Below, piece after piece: positions 9,116 to 17,633 of a DNA stretch of 58,425 nucleotides. Origin of the DNA: Nautiliaceae bacterium (GTDB lineage: Bacteria > Campylobacterota > Campylobacteria > Campylobacterales > Nautiliaceae); assembly GCA_027008345.1 (NCBI GenBank), contig JALTBU010000203.1:1-58425 (forward strand), read 5' to 3'. A program made the position numbers and the translations under genes. The notes below the pieces were generated by a model that worked only from the letters and a program-made list of their open reading frames with translations, had not been told where the DNA came from and did not search any database. Position 1 is the stretch's first letter, and every line of letters starts with the position of its first letter.

Positions 9116-10966
9116 TTACAGCCCCTTTACAATTATTAAGATTGCAATAACAATTATAGCAACACCTATTACCATTTGTCCCATATAACCACCAATTCTA
9201 CCTGTATGTCCTATTTTGAAGAACTTATATGTATAAAGTGACATAGCCACAGTTGCGTTAACTATATAATCAATTACATATGTATCAAACCATCTTGCGG
9301 CTTTTGCCATAGCATTTACAAAAATATTTTTAGAAATCCATGTAATCATAGCTTCAACATAATAACCATTAAAAAGTACTTGATGGATTGTCTGTACAAA
9401 ATGATGAGATGCTATTTTATAAAGAAGATTTAATCCTTTAACATATAATCCCACAACAATTAAGAAAATAATTAACATTGAAGTAAGCATAAATGCTGTC
9501 AACCCTTCAACTTCTGGCTCTACTACTTCTTTTCCTACGATATAATGAACTATATCACTTTGCCAAATTGAAATAAAAAGTGTAGTAAATGCCAAAATTC
9601 CAAGAGGAAGTCTCATCCAAATATTACTTGGTTTATGAACGCTTCCTGCTATATCTTCATTTCTTGGTTCACCAAGGAATATTAAAATCCAAAGTCTTGT
9701 AATATATGCAATAGAAAGCAGTGCTGCAATAGTTACAAAAGTAGCAGTAAATCCATTACCCCACTCCCATGCGGCACTAACAACCATCTCTTTTGAGAAG
9801 AAACCACTAAATGGTGGAACACCTGCAAGTGAGAGTGAACCCATTGCAAAGAATAATGCCACCCAAGGAGCTGTTTTAATAAGACCACCGAGTTTCCATG
9901 CATCTTTTGTATGATGTGCTATATAAATTACCGCACCCGCTGCAAGGAATAGCAACGCTTTAAAGATTGCATGGTTTACAAGATGAAGCATACCTGCTGC
10001 CAAACTTCCAACACCAAGACCTACAAATGCAATTGAAAGATGCGACATTGTAGAATAAGCAAGTATTTTTTTAATCTCTTTTTGAACAAGTGCAGAAGTA
10101 GAACCAATGAATGCTGAAAGAGCAGCAACATTTGCAACTATAAATAAAGCTTCTGTATAGGCAAAGAAATCAAACATTCTTGCAACTATATAAATACCAC
10201 TGTTAACCATTGTCGCACCATGGATAAGTGCAGAAACAGTAGTAGGTCCCTCCATTGCGTTCATAAGCCATGGATATAATGGAAACTGACCTGATTTACC
10301 TATAGCACCCATAAATACGAAAAGTGCTACAACCAATGCAAGAGTTTTATTTAATTCACCAGCGTCTGCTAAATGATTTAATTCTACTAAATTTGTAGTT
10401 CCTACAAAAATCATTAAAAGAGCAATTGCAGCTAATATAAATATATCACCGAATCTTGTATAAAGAAAAGCCTGCATACCTGCATCAGCTGCTGATTTTT
10501 TATAATACCAAAAGCTGATTAATGCATAACTTGCAAGCCCCATAAATTCCCATCCAATAAAGGCACCAATTAAATCTTTTGTAATAACAAGTAAAATCAT
10601 ACCGCCTATAAAGAAAAGTACTTTTGCATAATATCTTGGCTGATCTGGATCTTCACCCATATAATCATGAGCAAAATGGATATCTAAAAACCCAAGACCA
10701 GTTGCAATTAAAAGCATTACAATAGATAAATGGTCAATATAAATTCCAAATGGAATAGTGAAGTTACCATAATGTATCCAACTTAAATCAAAACTAATAG
10801 GAGTGTTTGAATATTTAATAAATATAGTAACACTTGCTAAAAATAAAACTGCACCGATTATTTCTGCTGTCCAGAAAGCAAGAGGCTGTTTAAACTTACC
10901 TAATATATATGCTAGCGCCGCCCCGATAAAAGGCGCTATTAATAAAACATATACTGCATTATTCAT
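9116..10966 (-). CDS. nuoL: Complex I proton-pumping subunit L
   Basis: A 616-residue protein, the typical NuoL size. It has the helix 5 Glu motif (WEFMGLASYALISFWYYKKSAADAGMQAF contains it), the FPLYPWLMNAMEGPTTVSALIHGATMV loop typical of ND5/NuoL with Ala-Met in place of the usual Pro-Asp, the KKILAYSTMSHLS motif and a long C-terminal region that would form the lateral helix along the membrane arm. It overlaps nuoK by 8 bases, and AAGGCGG upstream of the ATG supports the start. No inactivating change is visible. Confidence 0.96.
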   Translation of the reverse strand: MNNAVYVLLIAPFIGAALAYILGKFKQPLAFWTAEIIGAVLFLASVTIFIKYSNTPISFDLSWIHYGNFTIPFGIYIDHLSIVMLLIATGLGFLDIHFAHDYMGEDPDQPRYYAKVLFFIGGMILLVITKDLIGAFIGWEFMGLASYALISFWYYKKSAADAGMQAFLYTRFGDIFILAAIALLMIFVGTTNLVELNHLADAGELNKTLALVVALFVFMGAIGKSGQFPLYPWLMNAMEGPTTVSALIHGATMVNSGIYIVARMFDFFAYTEALFIVANVAALSAFIGSTSALVQKEIKKILAYSTMSHLSIAFVGLGVGSLAAGMLHLVNHAIFKALLFLAAGAVIYIAHHTKDAWKLGGLIKTAPWVALFFAMGSLSLAGVPPFSGFFSKEMVVSAAWEWGNGFTATFVTIAALLSIAYITRLWILIFLGEPRNEDIAGSVHKPSNIWMRLPLGILAFTTLFISIWQSDIVHYIVGKEVVEPEVEGLTAFMLTSMLIIFLIVVGLYVKGLNLLYKIASHHFVQTIHQVLFNGYYVEAMITWISKNIFVNAMAKAARWFDTYVIDYIVNATVAMSLYTYKFFKIGHTGRIGGYMGQMVIGVAIIVIAILIIVKGL

Positions 10967-11267
10967 CTTCCACCGCCTTATTTAAATTATCAGGGATTAT
11001 TTCCCCTGTAATTCTATTTGTAAGAATAAAAATCAAAACTCCAGCAGCAGCTTCAAGTGTTGCTATAACAATAATAACATATGCAACAGCCAGTCCTTTT
11101 GTAAGACCAAAATGATATGCCGCACTCGCAAGTAAAAGAATCACAGCATTTAAAAGCATTTCAAGTGAAAAAAATATTTTTAAAAAGTCACTTTTACTCG
11201 TCACACCATACAAGCCGACACCAAAAAGAATTAAAGCCGCTATGGCATCAATGTAAAATCCAACCAT
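10959..11267 (-). CDS. nuoK: Complex I membrane subunit K
   Basis: A 102-residue, three-helix membrane protein homologous to NuoK/ND4L. Both conserved membrane glutamates of the family's proton path are present: one in FFSLEMLLNAVILLL (helix 2) and one in IATLEAAAGVLIFIL (helix 3). It sits between nuoJ and nuoL as in nearly all nuo operons, three bases after the nuoJ stop. Confidence 0.95.
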   Translation of the reverse strand: MVGFYIDAIAALILFGVGLYGVTSKSDFLKIFFSLEMLLNAVILLLASAAYHFGLTKGLAVAYVIIVIATLEAAAGVLIFILTNRITGEIIPDNLNKAVEDE

Positions 11268-11270
11268 TTT

Positions 11271-11738
11271 TTATTCCTTTCCATGTTTTAGGGTATGAAG
11301 CATTCTAATACTTCCATATAGAATACTTGCTGCAACAACACCCATAAATATTGCAATTAACGAATAAAAATCTGTAAATATTTTAACCTGATCTTTAAGA
11401 GGTATTACTTTACCCTCAACAGGAATATCCGGAATTAAAAACGGAACAATCAACAGACCAATAATAACAATTGTTACTATACTTACAGCCCAAGGTCTAA
11501 TTTTAAATTCAGGAAATTTTGATCCTATTACTGTTACACCAAAAAGTGTAAGAACAACTATACCACCTGTATATACAAAAATTTGGAATAAACCAAGAAG
11601 TTTTTCACCTAAAAGGATGTAATAAATCCCAAGTAAAAACATCATACTAACAAATGCAATAACAGCCGATACAGTATTTTTTTGAACCAAACTCATAACC
11701 GCTAAAATAATGGCAAGAGCTAAAATTAAAACACTCAT
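11271..11738 (-). CDS. nuoJ: Complex I membrane subunit J
   Basis: A 155-residue membrane protein with about five helices, homologous to NuoJ/ND6. The conserved GIYYILLGEKLLGLFQIFVYTGGIVVLTLF region is present in helices 2-3, where the pi-bulge that links quinone chemistry to pumping lies. It overlaps nuoI by 4 bases (ATGA). Placed between nuoI and nuoK in standard order. Confidence 0.94.
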   Translation of the reverse strand: MSVLILALAIILAVMSLVQKNTVSAVIAFVSMMFLLGIYYILLGEKLLGLFQIFVYTGGIVVLTLFGVTVIGSKFPEFKIRPWAVSIVTIVIIGLLIVPFLIPDIPVEGKVIPLKDQVKIFTDFYSLIAIFMGVVAASILYGSIRMLHTLKHGKE

Positions 11739-12307
11739 TTTTCATCCCCTTTATTTTGTGCAGGTGCACTTTTTTCAGTATTAGATTCATTTTGAGCTTT
11801 TGCTGCTTCTTCCGCTTTCTTTTTAGCCTCAGCTTCAGCTTTTTTCTTTGCCATCATTTCAGCTCTTTTCCTTGCTTTTTCTTCTTCTTCTCTTTTTTTC
11901 TGTTCAATCCATTCCTCAGGTACTTCCACCCTAACCCAGAAATTTTCAAGGGCATCATGAGTACCCTCAGTAATCATTTCTATATCTCCACCTGCAAGTT
12001 TGATGGCTTTTTCAGGTTTTGTAGGACATACATCCTCACAAAGACCACAAAAAATACATACTGCCAAATTAACCTCAGGTATTTTATTTGGTCTTTTAAT
12101 AGGTAAAGGTTTCATTACAATTGCATCAACTGGACATATTTTATTACAAGCATCACATCCTGTGCAGATATCGTATTTCACAACGTGTCTTCCCCTAAAA
12201 ATAGGAGATTTGTGAGCTGGTTCTTTTACTATATCTTTTGTTGCAATTCTTGGCTCTGTCCAAGCTTTTAAAACTCTCAGCATTTTTTCAGAAATTTGAA
12301 ACAACAT
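11735..12307 (-). CDS. nuoI: Complex I ferredoxin-like subunit I with a charged C-terminal tail
   Basis: NuoI carries the two [4Fe-4S] clusters that feed electrons to NuoB. Both motifs are visible: CTGCDACNKICP (about residues 48-59) and CIFCGLCEDVCP (about 84-95). The protein has 190 residues; the last 60 or so (after EEWIEQ) are almost entirely Glu, Lys and Ala with a final Asn/Ser-rich end, predicted to be a helical or disordered tail not found in standard NuoI. Because no nuoE, nuoF or nuoG lies in the operon, NuoI would be the most exposed iron-sulphur subunit. The tail could be a docking surface for a soluble donor, which is inference. Confidence 0.93.
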   Translation of the reverse strand: MLFQISEKMLRVLKAWTEPRIATKDIVKEPAHKSPIFRGRHVVKYDICTGCDACNKICPVDAIVMKPLPIKRPNKIPEVNLAVCIFCGLCEDVCPTKPEKAIKLAGGDIEMITEGTHDALENFWVRVEVPEEWIEQKKREEEEKARKRAEMMAKKKAEAEAKKKAEEAAKAQNESNTEKSAPAQNKGDEK

Positions 12308-12308
12308 C

Positions 12309-13280
12309 TTAAACTCCTACAATATATAATTTTGCAAATGTAATCCACACCAAATTTAATATCGCCAGAGGTGTCAACCAGCTCCATGTAAATTTGAGCA
12401 TCTGATCAAGTCTAAGTCTTGGGTTAGACGCCCTGATGGCAACCATTACAACTGCAAGAAGCGCTATTTTCAAAAACAACCACCAGAAACTATCAAAAAA
12501 CAATCCTCTATATCCTCCAAAAAACAGTGTAACTGCCGCCGCACTTACCACTAAAATTTCTGTAAATTCCGCAAATTTTAAAAGCGTATAGTTTGTTCCT
12601 GCATACTCAGTATAAAATCCATAAACAATTTCCTGTTCTGCATCAGGAATATTAAATGGAGGCTGTTCAAGAATACCAAGCATTGTAATAATGAAAATTA
12701 TTGCACCCGGCAGTAAAATAAGCGTTGTAAGCCAAGTGTTAGAATACATAATTTCATATAAATTCATTGTACCAAATAAAAGTGCCGGTGAAAGCGCTGC
12801 TAGGAAAAACGGTGCTTCCATTGAAATCATCTGAGCCAAAATTCTCATACCACCTAAAAATGAATATTTGTTATGACTTCCAAAACCTGTAAGGAACAAT
12901 AAGAAAGGTTCAACTCCAATTAATACAACCAGTCCAAGTACTCCATATTGAGTATCTACAATACCATGCCCGTTATTAATAAGAGGAGTCCAAGGTATTA
13001 AAACAACTGGAAGTGCTGCCACAAGAGGTGTAATTATCGGAATAATGTTAAACAAATATGGATCTGCACTTTTTGGAGTAATAGACTCTTTTGTCAAAAG
13101 TTTAAAAACATCCCAAACAGTCTGCAAACTGCCTCCCGGCCCGTTATAATGCGGACCTACCCTTTTATGAATATAAGCAAGTGTTTTTCTTGCAAAATAA
13201 AATACAAAAAATGTCCAGGCAAGCAAAAATAAAAGACCCGGAAAAACCAAAATATAAAATAACATTTGCCAAATACTCAT
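12309..13280 (-). CDS. nuoH: Complex I membrane subunit H (quinone-chamber subunit)
   Basis: A 323-residue protein with about eight membrane helices, homologous to NuoH/ND1. Conserved segments: GGSLQTVWDVFKLLTKE on the first cytoplasmic loop, NKYSFLGGMRILAQMISMEAP, the acidic loop (PPFNIPDAEQEIVYGFYTEYAG) that lines the E-channel, and RASNPRLRLDQML near the C terminus. All charged landmark residues I can check are retained, unlike in NuoA and NuoCD of the same operon. The usual NuoG gene, which normally precedes nuoH, is absent: nuoCD ends 9 bases before nuoH begins. Confidence 0.95.
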   Translation of the reverse strand: MSIWQMLFYILVFPGLLFLLAWTFFVFYFARKTLAYIHKRVGPHYNGPGGSLQTVWDVFKLLTKESITPKSADPYLFNIIPIITPLVAALPVVLIPWTPLINNGHGIVDTQYGVLGLVVLIGVEPFLLFLTGFGSHNKYSFLGGMRILAQMISMEAPFFLAALSPALLFGTMNLYEIMYSNTWLTTLILLPGAIIFIITMLGILEQPPFNIPDAEQEIVYGFYTEYAGTNYTLLKFAEFTEILVVSAAAVTLFFGGYRGLFFDSFWWLFLKIALLAVVMVAIRASNPRLRLDQMLKFTWSWLTPLAILNLVWITFAKLYIVGV

Positions 13281-13289
13281 TTCATCCTC

Positions 13290-14939
13290 CTATCTATCCA
13301 AGTCACCCTGACAGATATGCATGCTTCCATATAGAAGCGGGATATCTGATAAGGTATGACCAGGTATTAATTTTTCAAGCATTCTTGTATGATTCACACT
13401 CGGCGCTTTTATTTTAAGTCTGTATGGACTTGTAGATTTTGGCATTGTCACAAGATGCATAAGCATCTCACCCCTTGCCCATTCTACTCTGCTTACAGCT
13501 TCACCTTCTGGCATACGGCGTGGCATTTTCACCATATGGTCTTTTTTAGGATCCATTTCTCCGGCTTCAACACCTTCTTCAATTTTTTTCATTGCCTGTT
13601 TAATTAAATCAATTGACTGATTAATTTCTTTATATATTATAAAAAGTCTATCTCTTGCATCTCCACTGTCACATGTCACATAATCCATTTCAAGATCACC
13701 ATATCCTGCATAAGGTTCATCTATCCTGACATCAGTTTTTACATTACTTGCCCTTGCAATTGGACCTTGAAGATAATTATCAATTACATCTTCTTTTGTA
13801 AATATTCCTGTATCTTTTGCCCTTGTTGTCATAAGAGGGTTTTTTAAGAAAATGTCTTCAATATCAGGTTTTACACTCTCCCATTTTTCAATTGCTTTAT
13901 TAATTTCATCAAACCAAGCTTTATAATCATTAAGAGGATATCTAACTCCACCCGGTTCTATACATGCAGTTGCAATTCTTGCACCTGAGTAGTCTTCTAA
14001 AACATCAAGGAAATATTCTCTTACATCCAAACACCACATTAAAAATGTCTGAAGTCCCATTGTTCCAAAAAATCCACCCATTGAAATCAAATGGCTTACA
14101 GTTCTTCCAAGTTCTCCTAAAATTACTCTCATATATTTAGCAAACGGAGTTATCTCTTTTCCTGCAATCTCTTCCACTGCCTGAGCATAGCAAATCATAG
14201 GATTTGTATTATCCATAAAGCAAACTCTCTCAACTGCAACAATTGTTCCTATAAAATCTTTTCTCTCGGCAAGTTTTTCGAGAGCTCTCCAAACATAACC
14301 AATATCGGGTTCTACTTTTTCAATATTTTCACCATTTACATAAACTTTAAGTCTAATAGGACCGCTTGCAGGGTGTGTAGGTCCCCAGTGAAGAATGGTT
14401 CTGCTGTCTTCATGCCCCATAGTTTCTTCATTTTCTTCATACTCTTCAAAAAATTCATCAGAAATAGCATTTACATTTTCAATTAATTGTTTTTCATGCG
14501 CTTCCCAGTCAAAATCTTTTCTGAAAGGAAATTTACCGTAATAATCAGCACTTATTAAAAAATATCTAAGATTTGGATGACCTTTAAATTTAACACCAAA
14601 AGTTGAATAACTTTCAAGTTCGTGATAATCTGCACTCTCAAGTATTGGAGTAATTGAATCAATTTCGCACTTTTCAAGTTCTCTATCTATATCAACTTTT
14701 AACCATACATTTTTTTTATTGATAATATCTTCAAGAAAATAATTAATCTCCATTCTATTTTCTTCTGGGAAATCAGTAGGTGAAACAGTTGAACAGCTTT
14801 TTATACCTGCTTCTTTTAGTGCTGAAACCACTTTTGTAATATCATCTTTGTTTTTAAGTTTAGCTTTAACCCATGTAGGTTTGTAATCTTCAACATATTC
14901 CATATCAAATTTATTTAAAATATCTTTAATTTTCTCCAT
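13290..14939 (-). CDS. nuoCD: Fused complex I subunits C and D, divergent quinone site
   Basis: The first about 165 residues are NuoC-like (FGVKFKGHPNLRYFL, FPFRKDFDWE); the rest is the NuoD/hydrogenase-large-subunit fold (GPTHPASGPIRL to the final GDLDR). Standard NuoD has GPQHPxxHGxLRL; here the segment is one residue shorter and the second His, a quinone ligand, is gone. GYLHRG has become GYVWRA. The quinone Tyr region (typically RxDYL) reads ERVCFMDN, so Tyr is Phe and a Cys appears next to it. The C-terminal D-I-V-x-G-E is H-I-C-Q-G-D, adding a second Cys where NiFe hydrogenases bind metal. The ATG at 14939 is chosen because AAGGG is six bases upstream; an ATG at 14945 touches it. Confidence 0.92.
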   Translation of the reverse strand: MEKIKDILNKFDMEYVEDYKPTWVKAKLKNKDDITKVVSALKEAGIKSCSTVSPTDFPEENRMEINYFLEDIINKKNVWLKVDIDRELEKCEIDSITPILESADYHELESYSTFGVKFKGHPNLRYFLISADYYGKFPFRKDFDWEAHEKQLIENVNAISDEFFEEYEENEETMGHEDSRTILHWGPTHPASGPIRLKVYVNGENIEKVEPDIGYVWRALEKLAERKDFIGTIVAVERVCFMDNTNPMICYAQAVEEIAGKEITPFAKYMRVILGELGRTVSHLISMGGFFGTMGLQTFLMWCLDVREYFLDVLEDYSGARIATACIEPGGVRYPLNDYKAWFDEINKAIEKWESVKPDIEDIFLKNPLMTTRAKDTGIFTKEDVIDNYLQGPIARASNVKTDVRIDEPYAGYGDLEMDYVTCDSGDARDRLFIIYKEINQSIDLIKQAMKKIEEGVEAGEMDPKKDHMVKMPRRMPEGEAVSRVEWARGEMLMHLVTMPKSTSPYRLKIKAPSVNHTRMLEKLIPGHTLSDIPLLYGSMHICQGDLDR

Positions 14940-14948
14940 AGCCATCCC

Positions 14949-15422
14949 TTAAAATTTCATTTGTTTCCAAAGGCCGCCTTGGCTTGACGCGCTTGGCTCA
15001 CCTCTTTTTATTTTTTCTTTAAGTTCTTCAAGTCCGGCAACAATAGCTTCCGGTTTAGGAGGGCATCCCGCAACAAAAACATCTGCTGGAAGAATTTCCG
15101 TCATATTTTTTATAACAGACGGGGACTCGTTATATGGTCCTCCGTCATATGCACAAGCACCGATAGCCACAACATATCTTGGTTCTGGCATTTGCTCATA
15201 TGTTCTAAGAAGAGCCGGCAATATTTTTTTACTAACAAGTCCTGTAATAAATATAATATCAGCCTGTCTTGGAGTCGGAGTCATAATATATCCATATCTC
15301 TCCCAGTCATATCTTGGACCCATTGCCGCTAACATTTCAAGTGAGCAGCATCCGCTACAAAAGTGAACAATCCAAGGAGATTTACTCCTTGCATAATTAA
15401 AAAAATCAAGAACTTTTAGCAT
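14949..15422 (-). CDS. nuoB: Complex I N2-cluster subunit B
   Basis: A 157-residue NuoB homologue. The four N2 cluster ligands are present: the tandem Cys pair in FCSGCCSLEML, one Cys in AIGACAYDGG and one in VAGCPPKPEA. An additional Cys three residues before the pair gives C-S-G-C-C, which overlays the CxGC motif of NiFe hydrogenase small subunits; most NuoB proteins have Gly there. The start is backed by AAGGAG seven bases upstream. It overlaps the nuoA stop by 17 bases. NuoB sits between NuoI and the quinone cavity formed with NuoCD. Confidence 0.95.
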   Translation of the reverse strand: MLKVLDFFNYARSKSPWIVHFCSGCCSLEMLAAMGPRYDWERYGYIMTPTPRQADIIFITGLVSKKILPALLRTYEQMPEPRYVVAIGACAYDGGPYNESPSVIKNMTEILPADVFVAGCPPKPEAIVAGLEELKEKIKRGEPSASSQGGLWKQMKF

Positions 15423-15744
15423 TTCTATACTCCTTCATACTAATTGTAATAGCTGCAAACATTAAAATTCCAAATACCATTGCCCATTTTAAAGCATCAG
15501 GGTTATCGGCAAATACAAACAAACTGAAAAACAGACCAGCCATATCGAAAACAATAAATGCAATTGCGAAAATAAAATATCCGAAATTCGCTTTCATAGG
15601 TACTTCACTGCTTGGCGGAAGTCCACATTCAAAATGGTCATTTTTAACTTCACCCGGATTAAATGGTGCTACCATAATCCCTAAGAAATACAATAAAATT
15701 ACCCCGGCAAGAATTCCGGAAGCATAAATTAAAACAGTTTCCAT
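15406..15744 (-). CDS. nuoA: Complex I membrane subunit A
   Basis: A 112-residue, three-helix NuoA/ND3 homologue and first gene of the nuo operon. The loop with the conserved Glu-Cys-Gly (HFECGLPPSSEVP) is present. In helix 3 the usual F-D-x-E is FDMAG, so the second acidic residue (Glu81 in E. coli numbering) is replaced by Ala, while the Asp remains. AAAGGAG lies eight bases before the ATG, and a -10 box lies at 15813-15808. Confidence 0.93.
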   Translation of the reverse strand: METVLIYASGILAGVILLYFLGIMVAPFNPGEVKNDHFECGLPPSSEVPMKANFGYFIFAIAFIVFDMAGLFFSLFVFADNPDALKWAMVFGILMFAAITISMKEYRNAKSS

Positions 15745-15807
15745 ATACTTCTCCTTTTTCTCAAAATATTATCAAAACTTTTTAGATACCTGTTTTTAAT
15801 ATAGCGT

Positions 15808-15813
15808 ATTATA
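15808..15813 (-). promoter_or_regulatory. -10 box of the nuo operon
   Basis: On the minus strand TATAAT (15813-15808) lies 64 bases before the nuoA start, preceded a short distance upstream by another TATAAT (within TTATTATAATTTTAAC). The segment TTATAATTTTaACTTATAATAC is nearly repeated in front of tolC. The leader between box and nuoA shows no stable hairpin. Confidence 0.45.
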
Positions 15814-15881
15814 AGTTAAAATTATAATAAATTTTGTCTTATTTATTTAATATATTTTTAATGTGTTACAAATTGTAATAA

Positions 15882-17588
15882 TTATAGTTTAAATCCAAGT
15901 TCTTTTTCAGCATCAAAAGCATTTGCTTTTTCTTTTTGAATCTCTTCAACAAAATCTTTAACAAAAAATATAGGTTTTTTCTTCATAGCAACTTTTAAAG
16001 CCGTGTTTTTTACAATAAGCTCAATCTGAGCCGGTGTAAGCTCGTATTTAGCAAGAATTTTAATATCAAAATTTTCCTCAAAATCTGCATTTTTAGGCAG
16101 TTTTATTTTCCATACTTTAATTCTGTCTTTAAATGATGGTTTTTCAAATTTTATTTTATAATCAAACCTTCTTGAAAAAGCTTTATCAATAGTTTCTAAG
16201 AGGTTTGTAGTAGCAATCAATACACCATCAAACTTTTCAAGCTGTTCAAGAAAAATATTTTGCATTTGATTATGCATTTTATCAGCACTACTAAAACTTG
16301 CAGTGGTTCTTGTAGATAAAAATTGGTCTGCTTCGTTTAGTAACAAAACAGGTTTTATTTTAAGTTTATCAGAAATTTCATAATATTCATCAAACATTCT
16401 TCTTACATTTTTTTCACTCTCTCCCACATACATAGAGAGAATTTTGCTTGAATCAAGACTTAAAACAGGTTTTTTAAGTTCATTTGCAATAGAATATGCG
16501 GTAAGTGTTTTACCTGTACCAGGATGCCCATAAAAAATTATTCTCGCAGATATATCATCAGTTGTTTTTATATTCCATTTTTTAAGTAAATTTTGAACTT
16601 TCTTATCTGTCTGTTTCAAAACATTTTTTATCATTTCCATTGTTTTTTTAGGAAGCACTACATCTTTTAGTGTAGTTTCAGGTTCTACAAAATCAAAAAT
16701 AGTATCTTTAACAATATGTTCAAGTTTGTGTTTCTTGCGTGGATGAATAAGCTCGTTTAATATTTCTTCATTTATAAAATATATTTTTGTATATCCTCCA
16801 AAAGCCCCAAAAAGTTCATCATAATCCAAAATACCATCATTTAAAAGTTTTGAAGATTCATCAAGTAAGCTTCTGTTTTTAATTCTTTCAATCTCATCAT
16901 TACTTATAAGATTTAAAAGATAATTCATCTCCCTCGCATTTTCATTTGTCGAGGTATATTCTTCTTTTAAGAGTGCAAGAAAAATAATCTCTTCTTTGTC
17001 ATTAAGTTCATTTTCTACAATAAAATTATGTACCGGTAGATCTATTTTAGTTTTATTTATTCTCTCTTTTATCGTATTTTCGATAAGTTTTAATTTACTT
17101 TGAAGTCTTTTAATAGATGAAGATTCATTTGAATAGCTGTTTTTTAAATTAGCAAGCTGTGTATAAATTTCTATTCTTAAAAACTGGTCTTGAAGATATT
17201 CAAGATGGTCCGTGTAAGGTTTTTTTTCAGGTATCATTAAATCAAGGGAACCTTTTTCAAGAAGTTTTAGAAATGAAACAGATAAAGAAACATTGGCATT
17301 GTAAAGTTCGAGTATATTTAAATCCGGTGTTTTTACTCCAAATGAGGCACTTACCATCCACCCTTCATCAATAAGATGTTTTATAAATTCTGCATATTCA
17401 ATAGCTTCTAATTTATCTCTTTCAAACACTTCATTTAAAAGTTCTCTAACTCTTATATCTTCTTTACCCTCTAAATATCTATCAAGCATATATTGAAGAA
17501 TTTTAATTTCTTCATTACTAACACCTAATATCTCATAAATTTTACTTTTTTTAGGATGTTTTAAAAACGCCTTTATGTTTTTAATCAA
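15882..17588 (-). CDS. AAA+ ATPase with long N-terminal helical region
   Basis: The C-terminal part (about residues 330-520) is an AAA+ domain: Walker A GHPGTGKT, Walker B region VLLLNEADQF in which the usual Asp-Glu is Asn-Glu, sensor 1 ATTN and the arginine finger region SRRFDY. The first 300 residues are helical with no recognised domain. Upstream in-frame starts at 17630 (ATG) and 17639 (TTG) exist, but they overlap rsmE and lack a ribosome binding site. AAGGAG stands five bases before TTG at 17588, so I start there (568 residues). Role unknown; the fold resembles proteasome-type or FtsH-type unfoldase modules without a protease. Confidence 0.8.
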   Translation of the reverse strand: MIKNIKAFLKHPKKSKIYEILGVSNEEIKILQYMLDRYLEGKEDIRVRELLNEVFERDKLEAIEYAEFIKHLIDEGWMVSASFGVKTPDLNILELYNANVSLSVSFLKLLEKGSLDLMIPEKKPYTDHLEYLQDQFLRIEIYTQLANLKNSYSNESSSIKRLQSKLKLIENTIKERINKTKIDLPVHNFIVENELNDKEEIIFLALLKEEYTSTNENAREMNYLLNLISNDEIERIKNRSLLDESSKLLNDGILDYDELFGAFGGYTKIYFINEEILNELIHPRKKHKLEHIVKDTIFDFVEPETTLKDVVLPKKTMEMIKNVLKQTDKKVQNLLKKWNIKTTDDISARIIFYGHPGTGKTLTAYSIANELKKPVLSLDSSKILSMYVGESEKNVRRMFDEYYEISDKLKIKPVLLLNEADQFLSTRTTASFSSADKMHNQMQNIFLEQLEKFDGVLIATTNLLETIDKAFSRRFDYKIKFEKPSFKDRIKVWKIKLPKNADFEENFDIKILAKYELTPAQIELIVKNTALKVAMKKKPIFFVKDFVEEIQKEKANAFDAEKELGFKL

Positions 17589-17633
17589 AAGTTCTCCTTG
17601 ATTTTTATATAATTTTATCAAAAAAGGCATTAA

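Noticed and set aside
11756..12106. Plus-strand open frame of 116 residues opposite nuoI
   Set aside because: Long antisense frame created by the Glu/Lys/Ala-rich tail of NuoI; no domain and no ribosome binding site.
14940..14945. Upstream ATG for nuoCD
   Set aside because: It directly abuts AAGGG; the second ATG is properly spaced.
15882..17588. ClpX- or FtsH-type protease subunit
   Set aside because: There is no zinc-binding domain, no HExxH protease motif and no membrane helix; only the AAA+ core is shared.
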